DNA of 64,000 nt from Unio delphinus. Taxonomy: Eukaryota > Mollusca > Bivalvia > Unionida > Unionidae. The DNA lies in the NCBI GenBank assembly GCA_029339505.1, contig JAQISU010000343.1:682001-746000 (forward strand), read 5' to 3'. Position 1 is the stretch's first letter. Each line of letters starts with the position of its first letter. The notes below the pieces were generated by a model, which saw only the letters and a program-made list of their open reading frames with translations, ran no database searches and was not told where the DNA came from. The translations under genes were made by a program, and so were the position numbers. Of this stretch, positions 40,501 through 45,525 are shown piece after piece.

Positions 40501-42216
40501 ACCCACGAGAAGCTACTGGCAAGTTTTCTCACATACCCACATTGTCTGAATCCAAGACTCAAAAACACGCAAACAAAGGTGAGATGGCAGTGATCCGTAA
40601 CGGAGAGCGCTTTAGACCACTCGGCCACTTGGGGCCCCTCCACAGCATACTGAAAATTGTGAATAAAAATCATACATGCTTATCTTTTTTGAAATTATTA
40701 ACAGTTGAATACACTTACTTTTATGCGTTTATCTCCAGTTTAATTGATTTTGATACAGCAGTTTAAAAGGTTACTGTATATTGGGAACTGCATACCCTTC
40801 TTGGGATTTTACAGGCATTATCACAACAAAAAAAAAAAATAATTTTAAAAAAAATTCAGTTTTACAGATAATGATGAACAAACCAGCTGAAAATATAAAA
40901 TAATAATAATAATAATAATAATGAGGACTTTATATAGCACCCAATCTTTAGAAGTTCTAAGCGCTTTATAAAAAATCTATAATGATATGACTACAAAAAA
41001 CAAAAGCCAGAAAATTAGAAAACAAAAATATAATGAAAATATTTAAGGTAGGAAACATTATTAGGTCTTTAAGTTTGTTCTTGCAGTTGAAAAAAGTGAG
41101 TTTTAAGAGCACTCTTGAAAGGGATCACTGTGTCCTTATGTATGATTTCAATGGGCAATTCATTCCAAAATAACATTTATGACTTCATTTTCCTAGTGGG
41201 AATAATATATGATTGTCAGAAGAAGAGCTTAAGTGTCTTGCTGGTGTGTACACATGGGTGAGGGTAGGAGCCATTCAAGTACATAAAAACAACACAATGC
41301 AAAAGCCACTCAAGAACATAAATTGTGCCAGTGACCTAATTGTAAAATGATAGTTAATCTCTTTTAAGATTCATTTAAAGCCAATTTTCATAAAAGCAAA
41401 CCACTCAAGTAAGAAAATGGAGATTTAATACTGGCAGAGATTTCAAAAACACTTAATTAATTTGGACACAATGTTTTTATATGAGATGAAGAAAATCACC
41501 TATGCACAAGTCCTCCGTATGCATGCAAATAGCTGTGCTGCAAATTCAAAGGATTGCCAGTCCTACTTCAACAACCTACTGAGTTAGAGAATGTTTTGAT
41601 TATTTGATCATTTTAGCTGTGCTGATATTTTACAATGACAGAATTCAGTGATTAAAATACCCCCCCCCCCCAGGATGTGCCTGCTGTATTTATAAGTGTA
41701 CATCAAAAGAACATGATGCAATAGCTGGAAGTCAAGTTATTGTGCAAAAAACTACTGATTTTCTTTTAGTGACCTTTATATTCAGTTCAATTCAGCAGAA
41801 AATTCATGGCCAGCAAACACTGTAGCATAGGCTTTCAGCATGTAACGTGACACTAAGACCAGCAAACACTGTAACATAAGCCTTGAGTATGTAACGTGAC
41901 ACTAAGACCAGCAAACACTGTAACATAAGCCTTGAGTATGTAACGTGACACTAAGACCAAAATATAATGTAACATAGGCCTTTAGCATGTAAAGTGACAC
42001 TAAAGACCAGAGCAAACAGCAACCTGTAACATAGACCTTTTTCATGTAACGTGACACTAAGATCAATATACACTGTAACATAGGCATTGAGCATGAAAAG
42101 TGACACGAATACCACAAATGAGACAACCAAGTTGTACTTACCTGAAAAGTATCGATAATCTGCTGGTTTTCATCTGAATTCAACCTGACGACATGGACTT
42201 TGAAACTGTCCTCCAT
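14556..42216 (-). CDS. TOPBP1: TOPBP1 orthologue, 5' half (gene-level entry)
   Basis: DNA topoisomerase 2-binding protein 1 is a nuclear multi-BRCT scaffold. It links RAD9 and treslin to replication and checkpoint signalling and activates ATR. Seven coding exons with GT/AG borders (42142-42216, 39930-40072, 37930-37975, 30227-30313, 28564-28671, 22488-22567, 14556-14666) follow the order of the vertebrate protein: BRCT0 (residues about 1-95), BRCT1 (about 98-180) and the first third of BRCT2. The first six join in phase. Numbering from the start codon puts Thr110 and Lys151 where vertebrate TOPBP1 BRCT1 has its phosphopeptide-binding Thr114 and Lys155, a constant offset of four, so the phospho-binding pocket looks conserved. 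Between the sixth and last exons the phase does not match, so one small exon is missing or is the candidate at 20896-20918. BRCT2's end and BRCT3-8 should lie left of the window. No stop codon interrupts the listed exons. Confidence 0.95.
14640..15340. repeat. 127-bp tandem repeat derived from the exon edge
   Basis: Copies of GCAACTCAAATCTGGAATTG start at 14774, 14902, 15029 and 15156. Each 127-128 bp unit has two related halves of about 63 bp. Both halves resemble the acceptor end of the adjacent TOPBP1 exon (GCATTTCAATCCCTGGAACT then CATCTAAAGCATGGATGTGCC), so the array appears to have been seeded by that intron-exon junction. Confidence 0.85.
15400..15880. repeat. Degenerate 28-bp and about 62-bp repeats
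   Basis: The segment 15420-15620 repeats GCCATTAATATTATAGAAAT. The segment 15680-15870 has three copies of CACTTTGGCACTCAAATGTC plus CTGAGTAAACCATG and TGATGTATTCTTA. No gene is seen here or in the AT-rich 200 bp that follow. Confidence 0.8.
16609..18146 (-). pseudogene. 5'-truncated non-LTR retrotransposon reverse transcriptase (RTE-like)
   Basis: The minus strand encodes a LINE reverse transcriptase in pieces. From the 5' side: a fingers region (PEMLKAEDTETLKLLCQIL, DWKTGIIVKLPKK), then QAGFRKGKSCIDHIFTLRQI and VVFVDFEKAFDSLHR, then GVKQGCILSPILF and the catalytic box YADDIGLLAS near 17380-17410. The C-terminal end has GHVCRMPPDSLPRVAL and GKRNRGRPKETW. A frameshift near 17890 and stops near 17620 break it. 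It ends in a TTGATTGATTAATTG tail at 16609. The 8-bp direct repeat TGGCTACA (16601-16608 and 18147-18154) flanks it exactly. Placement in RTE or a nearby clade rests on the tail and C-terminus only. Confidence 0.88.
18173..18960 (+). mobile_element. Solo LTR, family 1 copy 1
   Basis: A 788-bp sequence starts TGTTACAT and ends CATAACA. It is flanked by the 4-bp direct repeat TAAT (18169-18172 and 18961-18964). It has a TATA-like TATAAA near 18510 and AATAAA near the 3' end. It is homologous over its full length to 34822-35615 and to the minus strand of 49121-49947. No internal retrotransposon sequence remains, so it is a solo LTR. Confidence 0.88.
19041..20628 (+). pseudogene. 5'-truncated L2/CR1-like LINE
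   Basis: A broken reverse transcriptase frame: PLLKKPTLDHNDLKNYRQVS, then FISKILEKVVLTQL, SAYRPCHSTETTLL, LDLSAAFETIDHDILL, GVPEGSVLGPVLF and the YADDTQLKL catalytic box near 19865-19890. It ends with HQGPATWNELPIEIRH and a 3' untranslated region terminating in (ATT)n. Several stops (for example near 19560 and 19910) and frameshifts make it non-functional. The C-terminus and 3' end recur at 40905-41275 (minus) and 62023-62297 (plus). It is inserted in the 38-bp minisatellite. Confidence 0.92.
20629..21130. other. Intronic sequence between LINE and repeat array
   Basis: After the last 38-bp repeat remnants (to about 20700) there is unremarkable AT-rich sequence. It holds only the tentative TOPBP1 micro-exon. 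Confidence 0.5.
20896..20918 (-). CDS. TOPBP1: Tentative TOPBP1 micro-exon
   Basis: A 23-bp segment with a strong donor (CACTT|GTAAGT). An exon starting after AACAAAG would carry phase 2 into phase 1, exactly what is needed to join 22488 to the 14666 acceptor. It would add about eight residues (KTQMSSFT) to the BRCT1-BRCT2 linker, close to the vertebrate linker length. The weak point is the acceptor, which has no pyrimidine tract. Confidence 0.25.
21130..21880. repeat. 46-bp minisatellite carrying splice-site-like words
   Basis: The unit is TTACAGGTAAGCAGCAAAGT plus CATGCCATTTCCAAACCAAT and CATTTG. About 12 good copies lie from 21309 and more diverged ones from 21140. On the plus strand nearly every copy reads TACAG|GTAAGC or TACAG|GTAGGT. 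Confidence 0.92.
22113..22436 (-). mobile_element. tRNA-derived SINE, family 1
   Basis: The minus strand begins with a tRNA-like head: box A-like GGCCTAGTGGTTAGAACG and box B-like GGTTCAATCCC, near 22366-22432. A body shared with 37150-37297, 38985-39295, 44150-44692 and 61035-61190 follows. The A-rich tail end is at about 22113. Confidence 0.88.
22488..22567 (-). CDS. TOPBP1: TOPBP1 exon, end of BRCT1
   Basis: Encodes VAADLGLPIMLPTWVNTVWE then TSRKEA. This matches the second half of BRCT1, including the conserved W-x3-x-W pattern of the last helix. The acceptor is TTTTGCAG|GTTGCT and the donor GCCAA|GTAAGT, leaving phase 2. It joins in phase 0 to the exon ending at 28564. Confidence 0.95.
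22676..24540. repeat. About 32-bp minisatellite split by a piggyBac element
   Basis: Degenerate units such as AACCCACTACAAAATAACAA plus TCAGGGATCAGA. About three units lie left of the transposon and 15 or more right of it (23962-24540). Confidence 0.85.
22728..23957 (+). mobile_element. piggyBac-family transposon, internally deleted
   Basis: Target duplications TTAA (22724-22727 and 23958-23961) flank inverted termini CCCTTTCGCTACCAC and (on the minus strand) CCCTTTAGCTACTAC. The TTAA site and CCCTTT start are the piggyBac hallmark. Inside, near 23070-23460, are plus-strand remnants of a transposase N-terminus: an acidic MNEMDSDSDMSNFNVSSASD segment, and later EYLVENLVKETNNVVKK followed by KWYEIS. 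Stops and frameshifts break it and the catalytic DDE domain is absent, so it could only move with help from another copy. Confidence 0.88.
24560..24870. repeat. 37-bp minisatellite, about 8 copies
   Basis: The unit is AAAATTACATGTATACAAGT plus GTATATTAAACATAGAT. Confidence 0.93.
24870..28400. repeat. 36-bp minisatellite, about 3.5 kb
   Basis: About 95 copies of TTAAGCTATGGAATTATCCA plus ATTATACCTAGTAAAG. Variants insert CTGGTAG (in TACTGGTAGTAAAG) or change GGAATT to GGAGTT or GCAATT. Longer blocks are duplicated: about 25380-25580 and 26300-26490 share TAGATAAAGTTAAGTAAAG, and 27480-27560, 27870-27950 and 28160-28380 share TCTAATCATATCCAATT. Open frames up to 262 codons exist because 36 is a multiple of 3. 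The array lies within one TOPBP1 intron, so they are not annotated as genes. Confidence 0.95.
28564..28671 (-). CDS. TOPBP1: TOPBP1 exon, core of BRCT1
   Basis: Encodes 36 residues, DEIYQKVRWMGGNVTKDF then MMGVTHLVASEVGSKKYQ. This is the TOPBP1 BRCT1 signature: the MGG turn, VTHL strand, and E-V-G-S-K-K-Y in which the second Lys (residue 151) is the expected phosphate contact. Borders are AATTACAG|GAT and CAG|GTGTGT, phase 0 at both ends. Confidence 0.96.
28921..29100. mobile_element. 180-bp MITE with 6-bp target duplication
   Basis: Inverted termini ACAGAGGCGTAGCGA and, from the right end, ACAGAGGCATAGCGA (14 of 15 match) are flanked by ATGTAT at 28915-28920 and 29101-29106. The inside is GC-rich with GCGCCCGGGGACA repeated in both halves (inverted and direct). 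It is non-coding. The transposase superfamily is not assigned. Confidence 0.88.
29185..29515. repeat. 41-bp minisatellite, 8 copies
   Basis: The unit is GACATGAAAACATTCACCTA plus GCTATTGACAATGTACATTTT. Confidence 0.93.
29516..29800. other. AT-rich intronic sequence
   Basis: No gene or repeat seen. Confidence 0.5.
29812..30065. repeat. 42-bp minisatellite, 6 copies
   Basis: The unit is AAAATGTGCATGATTGAAGG plus TCAGTATGCATGGAAACAGCAC. Its length is divisible by three, so open frames of about 115 codons appear on both strands. These are judged by-products. Confidence 0.92.
30227..30313 (-). CDS. TOPBP1: TOPBP1 exon, BRCT0-BRCT1 linker and first BRCT1 strand
   Basis: Encodes 29 residues: EIPRGLTPIFNLAMKDLLVC then CTSIDIHCR. 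It matches the vertebrate segment ending in a C-T-S strand. Thr110 corresponds to the BRCT1 phosphopeptide-binding Thr. Borders are TTTACAG|GAA and AGG|GTAAGG, phase 0 at both ends. Confidence 0.95.
30314..30829. other. Intronic sequence, no feature seen
   Basis: Ordinary AT-rich sequence without an exon or recognisable repeat. Confidence 0.5.
30830..31665. repeat. About 54-bp minisatellite, 15 copies
   Basis: The unit is CTTACCCAAATTGACAATGA plus CATCCAACCAGTCATCCCCA and AATTTAATTATGCTT, varying between 51 and 59 bp. Confidence 0.92.
31666..33298. other. AT-rich intronic sequence, partly duplicated
   Basis: No exon seen. The segment 31800-32040 resembles 36240-36440. A perfect 13-bp inverted repeat (TTAGTCTGGTTCC at 32470-32482, its complement at 32532-32544) could form a hairpin with a 49-bp loop. 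Confidence 0.45.
33299..33619. mobile_element. Possible MITE, about 320 bp
   Basis: The left end GGTAATACCTCCACT and the reversed right end GGTAATACACCACTC form imperfect inverted termini. No convincing target duplication is seen. A 69-codon open frame inside has no recognisable features. Confidence 0.35.
34205..34800. repeat. 85-bp minisatellite, 7 copies
   Basis: The unit is ACTGTAGATTCACCACGTGT plus GATATGATCGGCAAGTGTGT, ACAGTGTTGATACTCCATTC and ATGCTATACATTAGACATGTATTGT. Most copies contain the palindrome CACGTG. Diverged relatives occur at about 36860-36900 and 37010-37065. Confidence 0.93.
34822..35615 (+). mobile_element. Solo LTR, family 1 copy 2
   Basis: A 794-bp sequence starts TGTTACGT and ends CATAACA, with near-matching 4-bp flanks CATG and CACG. 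It has TATAAATTA near 35150 and AATAAA at about 35533, positions suitable for an LTR promoter and polyadenylation signal. Homologues are at 18173-18960 and 49121-49947. Confidence 0.87.
35616..37149. other. AT-rich intronic sequence
   Basis: No exon seen. The minus strand at 36515-36853 has a 112-codon open frame without recognised family, and TOPBP1 exons splice cleanly past it. The segment 36240-37060 is a diverged, colinear relative of pieces of 31800-34300. Confidence 0.45.
37150..37297 (-). mobile_element. SINE family 1 fragment
   Basis: Shares GTGATGTCTAGCACTGGGGC and CATTATCCTGACACCAG with the copies at 22113 and 38985. The tRNA head is missing. Confidence 0.75.
37424..37522. repeat. 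(TA)n followed by (CA)n microsatellite
   Basis: About 35 TA repeats, then ACACAC repeats with one interruption. Confidence 0.97.
37610..37857. repeat. 60-bp minisatellite, 4 copies
   Basis: The unit is ATTTCCAATGAAATGCCTTT plus TTATTCTCTTTTCTATTCAA and GATGCATTATCAATGGGAAC. It ends about 70 bp from the donor side of the TOPBP1 exon at 37930. The divisible-by-three unit gives spurious open frames. Confidence 0.94.
37930..37975 (-). CDS. TOPBP1: TOPBP1 46-bp exon, BRCT0
   Basis: Encodes (R)ILGPQCILTSTACKK. It aligns with the vertebrate I-V-G-P-Q-V strand of BRCT0. The acceptor CTCTTGCAG|A completes the split Arg codon from 39930. The donor AAAAAA|GTAAGC leaves phase 0 into 30313. Confidence 0.92.
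38115..38325 (-). mobile_element. tRNA-derived SINE, family 2, copy 1
   Basis: A diverged copy sharing GAGATGGCAGTGATCCGTAA and the AGAAGCTACCAGCAAGTT region with 40390-40640 and 44243-44483. Confidence 0.75.
38326..38970. other. Intronic sequence with a 29-bp triplication
   Basis: Three copies of AAGAATACCCACTGTACAGT plus ACTTATAAC lie at 38795-38882. Nothing else is recognised. Confidence 0.6.
38985..39295 (-). mobile_element. SINE family 1, complete copy with target duplication
   Basis: Flanked by the 14-bp direct repeat TTACAAAATGTTTT (38971-38984 and 39296-39309). The minus strand has the tRNA-like head (TGACCTTGTGGTTAAAGC, GGGTTCAATC) and then the shared body. Confidence 0.9.
39310..39929. 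other. AT-rich intronic sequence
   Basis: No gene or repeat array seen apart from short ATACTT-rich motifs around 39540-39650. Confidence 0.5.
39930..40072 (-). CDS. TOPBP1: TOPBP1 exon, BRCT0
   Basis: Encodes 47 residues plus two bases, including CLKAEKFNPVWFTEKQCLEI and FEDFLGDAFVHLSNLKF. It matches the vertebrate TOPBP1 BRCT0 segment (E-E-x-L-x-I-K then a hydrophobic helix F-x-H-L). Borders are CACTTTCAG|TGT (phase 0) and TTCAG|GTAACG (phase 2). Confidence 0.95.
40073..40285. repeat. 72-bp repeat, 3 copies, abutting the exon acceptor
   Basis: The unit contains AACACAACAAAAATGTGTCA, AGTGACATGACATGATCAAC and ATGGTATAAT. It starts at the polypyrimidine tract of the exon at 40072. The first two copies repeat the TTTCAG acceptor word on the minus strand. 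Confidence 0.9.
40390..40640 (-). mobile_element. tRNA-derived SINE, family 2, copy 2
   Basis: The minus strand starts GGCCCCAAGTGGCCGAGTGG, with a tRNA-like box A (CCGAGTGGTCTAAAGCGC). The body GGATCACTGCCATCTCACC is shared with the other copies. Confidence 0.85.
40905..41275 (-). mobile_element. 3' end of an L2-like LINE
   Basis: The plus strand starts with AATAATAATAATGAGGACTT, the reverse of the (ATT)n tail. It continues through sequence matching the C-terminus and 3' untranslated region of the LINE at 19041-20628. Heavily truncated. Confidence 0.88.
41276..41804. other. Intronic sequence, no feature seen
   Basis: No exon or repeat; a poly-C tract at about 41660. Confidence 0.5.
41805..42115. 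repeat. 49-bp minisatellite, 6 copies
   Basis: The unit is AACACTGTAACATAAGCCTT plus GAGTATGTAACGTGACACTA and AGACCAGCA. It lies immediately downstream of the first coding exon of TOPBP1. Confidence 0.9.
42142..42216 (-). CDS. TOPBP1: TOPBP1 first coding exon
   Basis: ATG at 42216 opens 25 codons, MEDSFKVHVVRLNSDENQQI then IDTFQ, ending CAG|GTAAGT at 42142. It matches the vertebrate TOPBP1 N-terminus in length, F-x-V-x-x-L spacing and the following splice phase 0. AATTAG|GGG at about 42244 is a possible acceptor just upstream, so a non-coding first exon farther right is likely. Context AAAAATGG is a reasonable initiation site. Confidence 0.93.
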
Positions 42217-42244
42217 TTTTCATCATCAGCAGCACATCATTCCC

Positions 42245-42718
42245 CTAATTAAGAATATGAAATATACTCATTAATTCAAAACTTGAAGGCAACATAAAAA
42301 AAATTTATGTTGCTGTCATTTTTCTGATAAAAACAAAAACATTAGTAACTAAATTGGTCAGATGATGAGATATTGAAACTTGTCCTAACAGTCGCCTGAT
42401 CACAACTACCATATTAATATTTCCCCCATGGGGCAAATTATCTATAAATGTCAATAATTTGAGTTACCTGCTTTTTAGTCATCAGCATGGAAACATCTAA
42501 CCAATCATTGGTTTCTCGTTTAGCTGGTAAGTTAAAAATATTACCTATTAAAGACCAAATCCATTTGAGATAAGTAAAATATATTTACAGGATATCCAAT
42601 AATAGTGCTCGTGAATATTTACAGTCACAGGCTACATTATTTTTATTTTATTTGTACTCGCCAAACTCCAGGCACAATGTCAACTGTCAAATTTGAAAGC
42701 AAAGTAGTTTTACCATTG
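42245..42718. other. Sequence upstream of TOPBP1 start exon
   Basis: No repeat or exon recognised. Likely intron 1 or 5' flank. Confidence 0.5.
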
Positions 42719-42726
42719 GGGTAGAG

Positions 42727-43975
42727 CAGTGGTTCCCAGCCCCCTTGAAGGTTGCTAGTAAAGCTGAACCAATGTCACTGTTTGCCAATTATGCCAATAC
42801 AGTGTATAGCCGATTATTAAAATTGCCAATACCGATTATGAGACAGATTATTTCATTATCACAGTATTTACTCGCGTATAAGCTGAATAATTTAGGAAAA
42901 AATAAAGGCCTGGAAGAAGGGGGTGGGGGCAGCTTATCTGCGGGACAATGTCTAAACATTACCGTATTTAGGTCTTTTTGCTGACTACTGTAACGGCTAT
43001 AAATCTTGGAACATGAAACAATATTTTTTTCCGTGTCTTAAGACATAGGCATATTAAAAAAGTAACTTTCGGTGACCCGACAATTATTAAACTGTTATAA
43101 AATACTATGATTGATTTTGTTTTTATTTTGCATGTGCATATTTTCTGATTTCTCCAACACGAAATTAAATAAAGGTAAATACAGACGTCATAATTCGCAG
43201 GCCAGTGGAGTTTACCAGGGAGACCATGTACAATAACGTACAGTACTTACACTGTGCAAAGCGGGCACAGCATCACTTAAATCTTCATTTATTCCTAGAC
43301 ATATTGGATGCAGATTTTGCTTTATTCGTTGTTTTGACCAAAATTCTTCTAGATATCATTTCAGCTGGTCTTTAAGAGTTGTTTCATTTGCAATGAATCA
43401 CCTCTCATGAGTTGCTAATTTTCAATGATATATGCAATCCTAAAAATTGAGGTAGTTTTCTAAAAAGGCACACACGTTTGATTGTACAAGGCACATAACA
43501 ATCATAAATTACATGTTCACGAAGCGTGGTAATAAAGGCAAAAATTCTCATATAGATCAACTAAGATCAACATCAATAAATTTTAGCAGCTGTAGTTTAC
43601 AATGTATTATAAAATATTTACTTTTAAAAATATATTGTCTTTCAATTAACCCCCATATCAAAAGTTTATTCCTTAATTTCCACTATTTAATTCTGACTTA
43701 AAATTCAAGCCATGTCAAGACAAATGTTATGACTAAATTTATATTTTGGAAATTTATTTTGGAAATTTGTTTACTTTGGCACCGATTATTTCTGATGATA
43801 CAGATTATACCAATTATTCTAATAATTGGCCCAATTATGAGTACGGACAATTAATCAGTACAGCTTTAGTTGCTAGAATGTTTTTAAGGTAGCAAAACAT
43901 ATCACAATCATGGAGAAGGGGTCATGAGGCTCGGAAAAAACTTTTTTATGTGCAAAAAAGGGTTAGAAACCAATG
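42727..43975. mobile_element. Outer hAT-like MITE, split by another hAT element
   Basis: The left end CAGTGGTTCCCAGCC and the reversed right end CATTGGTTTCTAACCC are typical hAT termini. Flanks GGGTAGAG (42719-42726) and GGTTAGAG (43976-43983) match at 7 of 8 bases. Without the inner element only about 140 bp remain, so this was a small non-autonomous element. Confidence 0.75.
42759..43868. mobile_element. Inner hAT-like transposon
   Basis: A 1,110-bp element with ends TAAAGCTGAAC and, reversed, TAAAGCTGTAC. It is flanked by the perfect 8-bp duplication GTTGCTAG (42751-42758 and 43869-43876). No transposase is recognisable. Near both ends are AATTATT- and CCGATTAT-rich sequences. The segment 42860-42960 (TATTTACTCGCGTATAAGC) may be a further small insertion. 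Confidence 0.85.
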
Positions 43976-43983
43976 GGTTAGAG

Positions 43984-44149
43984 TCAAAGCAATTCATTTG
44001 CTGGTTGGTGGGAAACTAGAAAATTATGCAAACACAGAACTTACAAGTATATCTCACATTTTACATCAATTACAACATAGCACAAGCCAGGATTCTCATA
44101 ATCTCACCAGTGGTTCTATTTAAATCCAAATTAAGTCAGTTGTACTGAC
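43984..44149. other. Short spacer without features
   Basis: Nothing recognised. Confidence 0.5.
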
Positions 44150-44692
44150 AGCCTCAACTGTTCTAGTGGCCAAAGTGAGGTCGCAGGTTCAAACTCTGGC
44201 CAAAGCATACCAGAGTCATATAAAAATGATACTAACAGATGCTTTGTTTGTTTTAGGGTTTAACGCCATTTTTCAGCACACGATAGGCTATACATGGCAG
44301 CCAGTATTATTGGTGGAGGAAGAACCCGAGAAAACTCACGGAAAGAACCACCGACCCACGAGAAGCTACTGGCAAGCTTTCTCACATAACTACATAAGCC
44401 GAATCTTAGACTCGAACCCACACAGACAGAGGTGAGACGGCAGTGATCCGTAACGGAAAGCGCATTAGACCACTCGGGGCCCCTACTAACAGATGCCTTG
44501 CTTGGAGCTCAGCATTTAGCAGTTAGTGTTAGGACTGGTCGGGCTGGTGTCAGGATAATGTTACTGGGTCAGACATCATGCTACATGTCTGCAACACGAT
44601 GCGCCCAGTGCTAGATATCACTATGAACTGCCTACCTGCAGACATCGTAGTGATATGACTTCAAAATTGTTAAAAGTTACATTAAAAATCCA
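44150..44692 (+). mobile_element. SINE family 1, split by a family 2 SINE
   Basis: The tRNA-like head (CTAGTGGCCAAAGTGAGGTC and GGTTCAAACTC) is at 44165-44205. The body resumes at 44484-44692 (AGTGTTAGGACTGGTC, GTGTCAGGATAATG, GACATCGTAGTGATATGAC). The interruption is the SINE at 44243-44483. Confidence 0.88.
44243..44483 (-). mobile_element. tRNA-derived SINE, family 2, copy 3
   Basis: Inserted inside a family 1 SINE with the 13-bp duplication TACTAACAGATGC (44230-44242 and 44484-44496). The minus strand begins GGGGCCCCGAGTGGTCTAAT, then the body and a GGGTTCGAGTC box B. Confidence 0.9.
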
Positions 44693-45045
44693 AATCACAC
44701 AAAAAGGAAAGTACTTAATGTACACTTAAATATGTGCCACATGTCGATTCCTTAGGCAATAATGACCCAGTTGCAATAGTGAATAAAATGTACACAACTA
44801 ATTACAAGTTCAGCTCTGACTGCAAGTGTACTGTAAGAGACTGGCCATTTAATTTATGGGGCTAAATGGTTAGGGTTAGGTTATTATTAATTTATGTGTT
44901 TAGAGTAATCAGCACTACTCCATCCACTGCACTGGCATAAGGAGAATTACTCTTGAGAGATAATATTTGGAGGTCATTTTGGTTTCAAACCCGGGGCCCT
45001 TCATACAAAGATATGGCATCTTAATCGCCAGTTCTATTACAGAGA
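44693..45045. other. AT-rich sequence, no feature seen
   Basis: Nothing recognised. Confidence 0.5.
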
Positions 45046-45525
45046 GTTTGTAATCATGAAATTTAAACTGTTACAGAGTTTGCAATCATAATCTACGTAA
45101 ACTGTTACCGAGAGTTTGCAATCGAGAAATATGTAAACTGTTACAGTTTGCAATCATGAAATACTTAAACTGTTACAATTTGCAAACATGAAATACTTAA
45201 ACTGTTACAATTTGCAATCGAGAAATATGTAAACTGTTACAATTTGCAAACATGAAATACTTAAACTGTTACAATTTGCAATCGAGAAATATGTAAACTG
45301 TTACAGTTTGCAAACATGAAATACTTAAACTGTTACAGAGTTTGCAATCATGAAATACGTAAACTGTTGCAGAGAGTTTGCAACTGAGAAATACTTAAAC
45401 CGTTACAGAGAGTTTGCAATCATGAAATACTTGCACTTTTACAGAGTTTGCAATCATGAAATACTTAAACTGTTATAGAGAGTTTGAAATCGAGAAATAC
45501 TTAAACTGTTACCGAAGCATGTACA
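45046..45525. repeat. 34-38 bp minisatellite, about 13 copies
   Basis: Units such as AAACTGTTACAGAGTTTGCA plus ATCATGAAATACTT. ATCGAGAAATATGT variants alternate in the middle of the array. Confidence 0.9.

Noticed and set aside
40434..40766. 119-codon plus-strand frame
   Set aside because: Mostly a translated tRNA-derived SINE.
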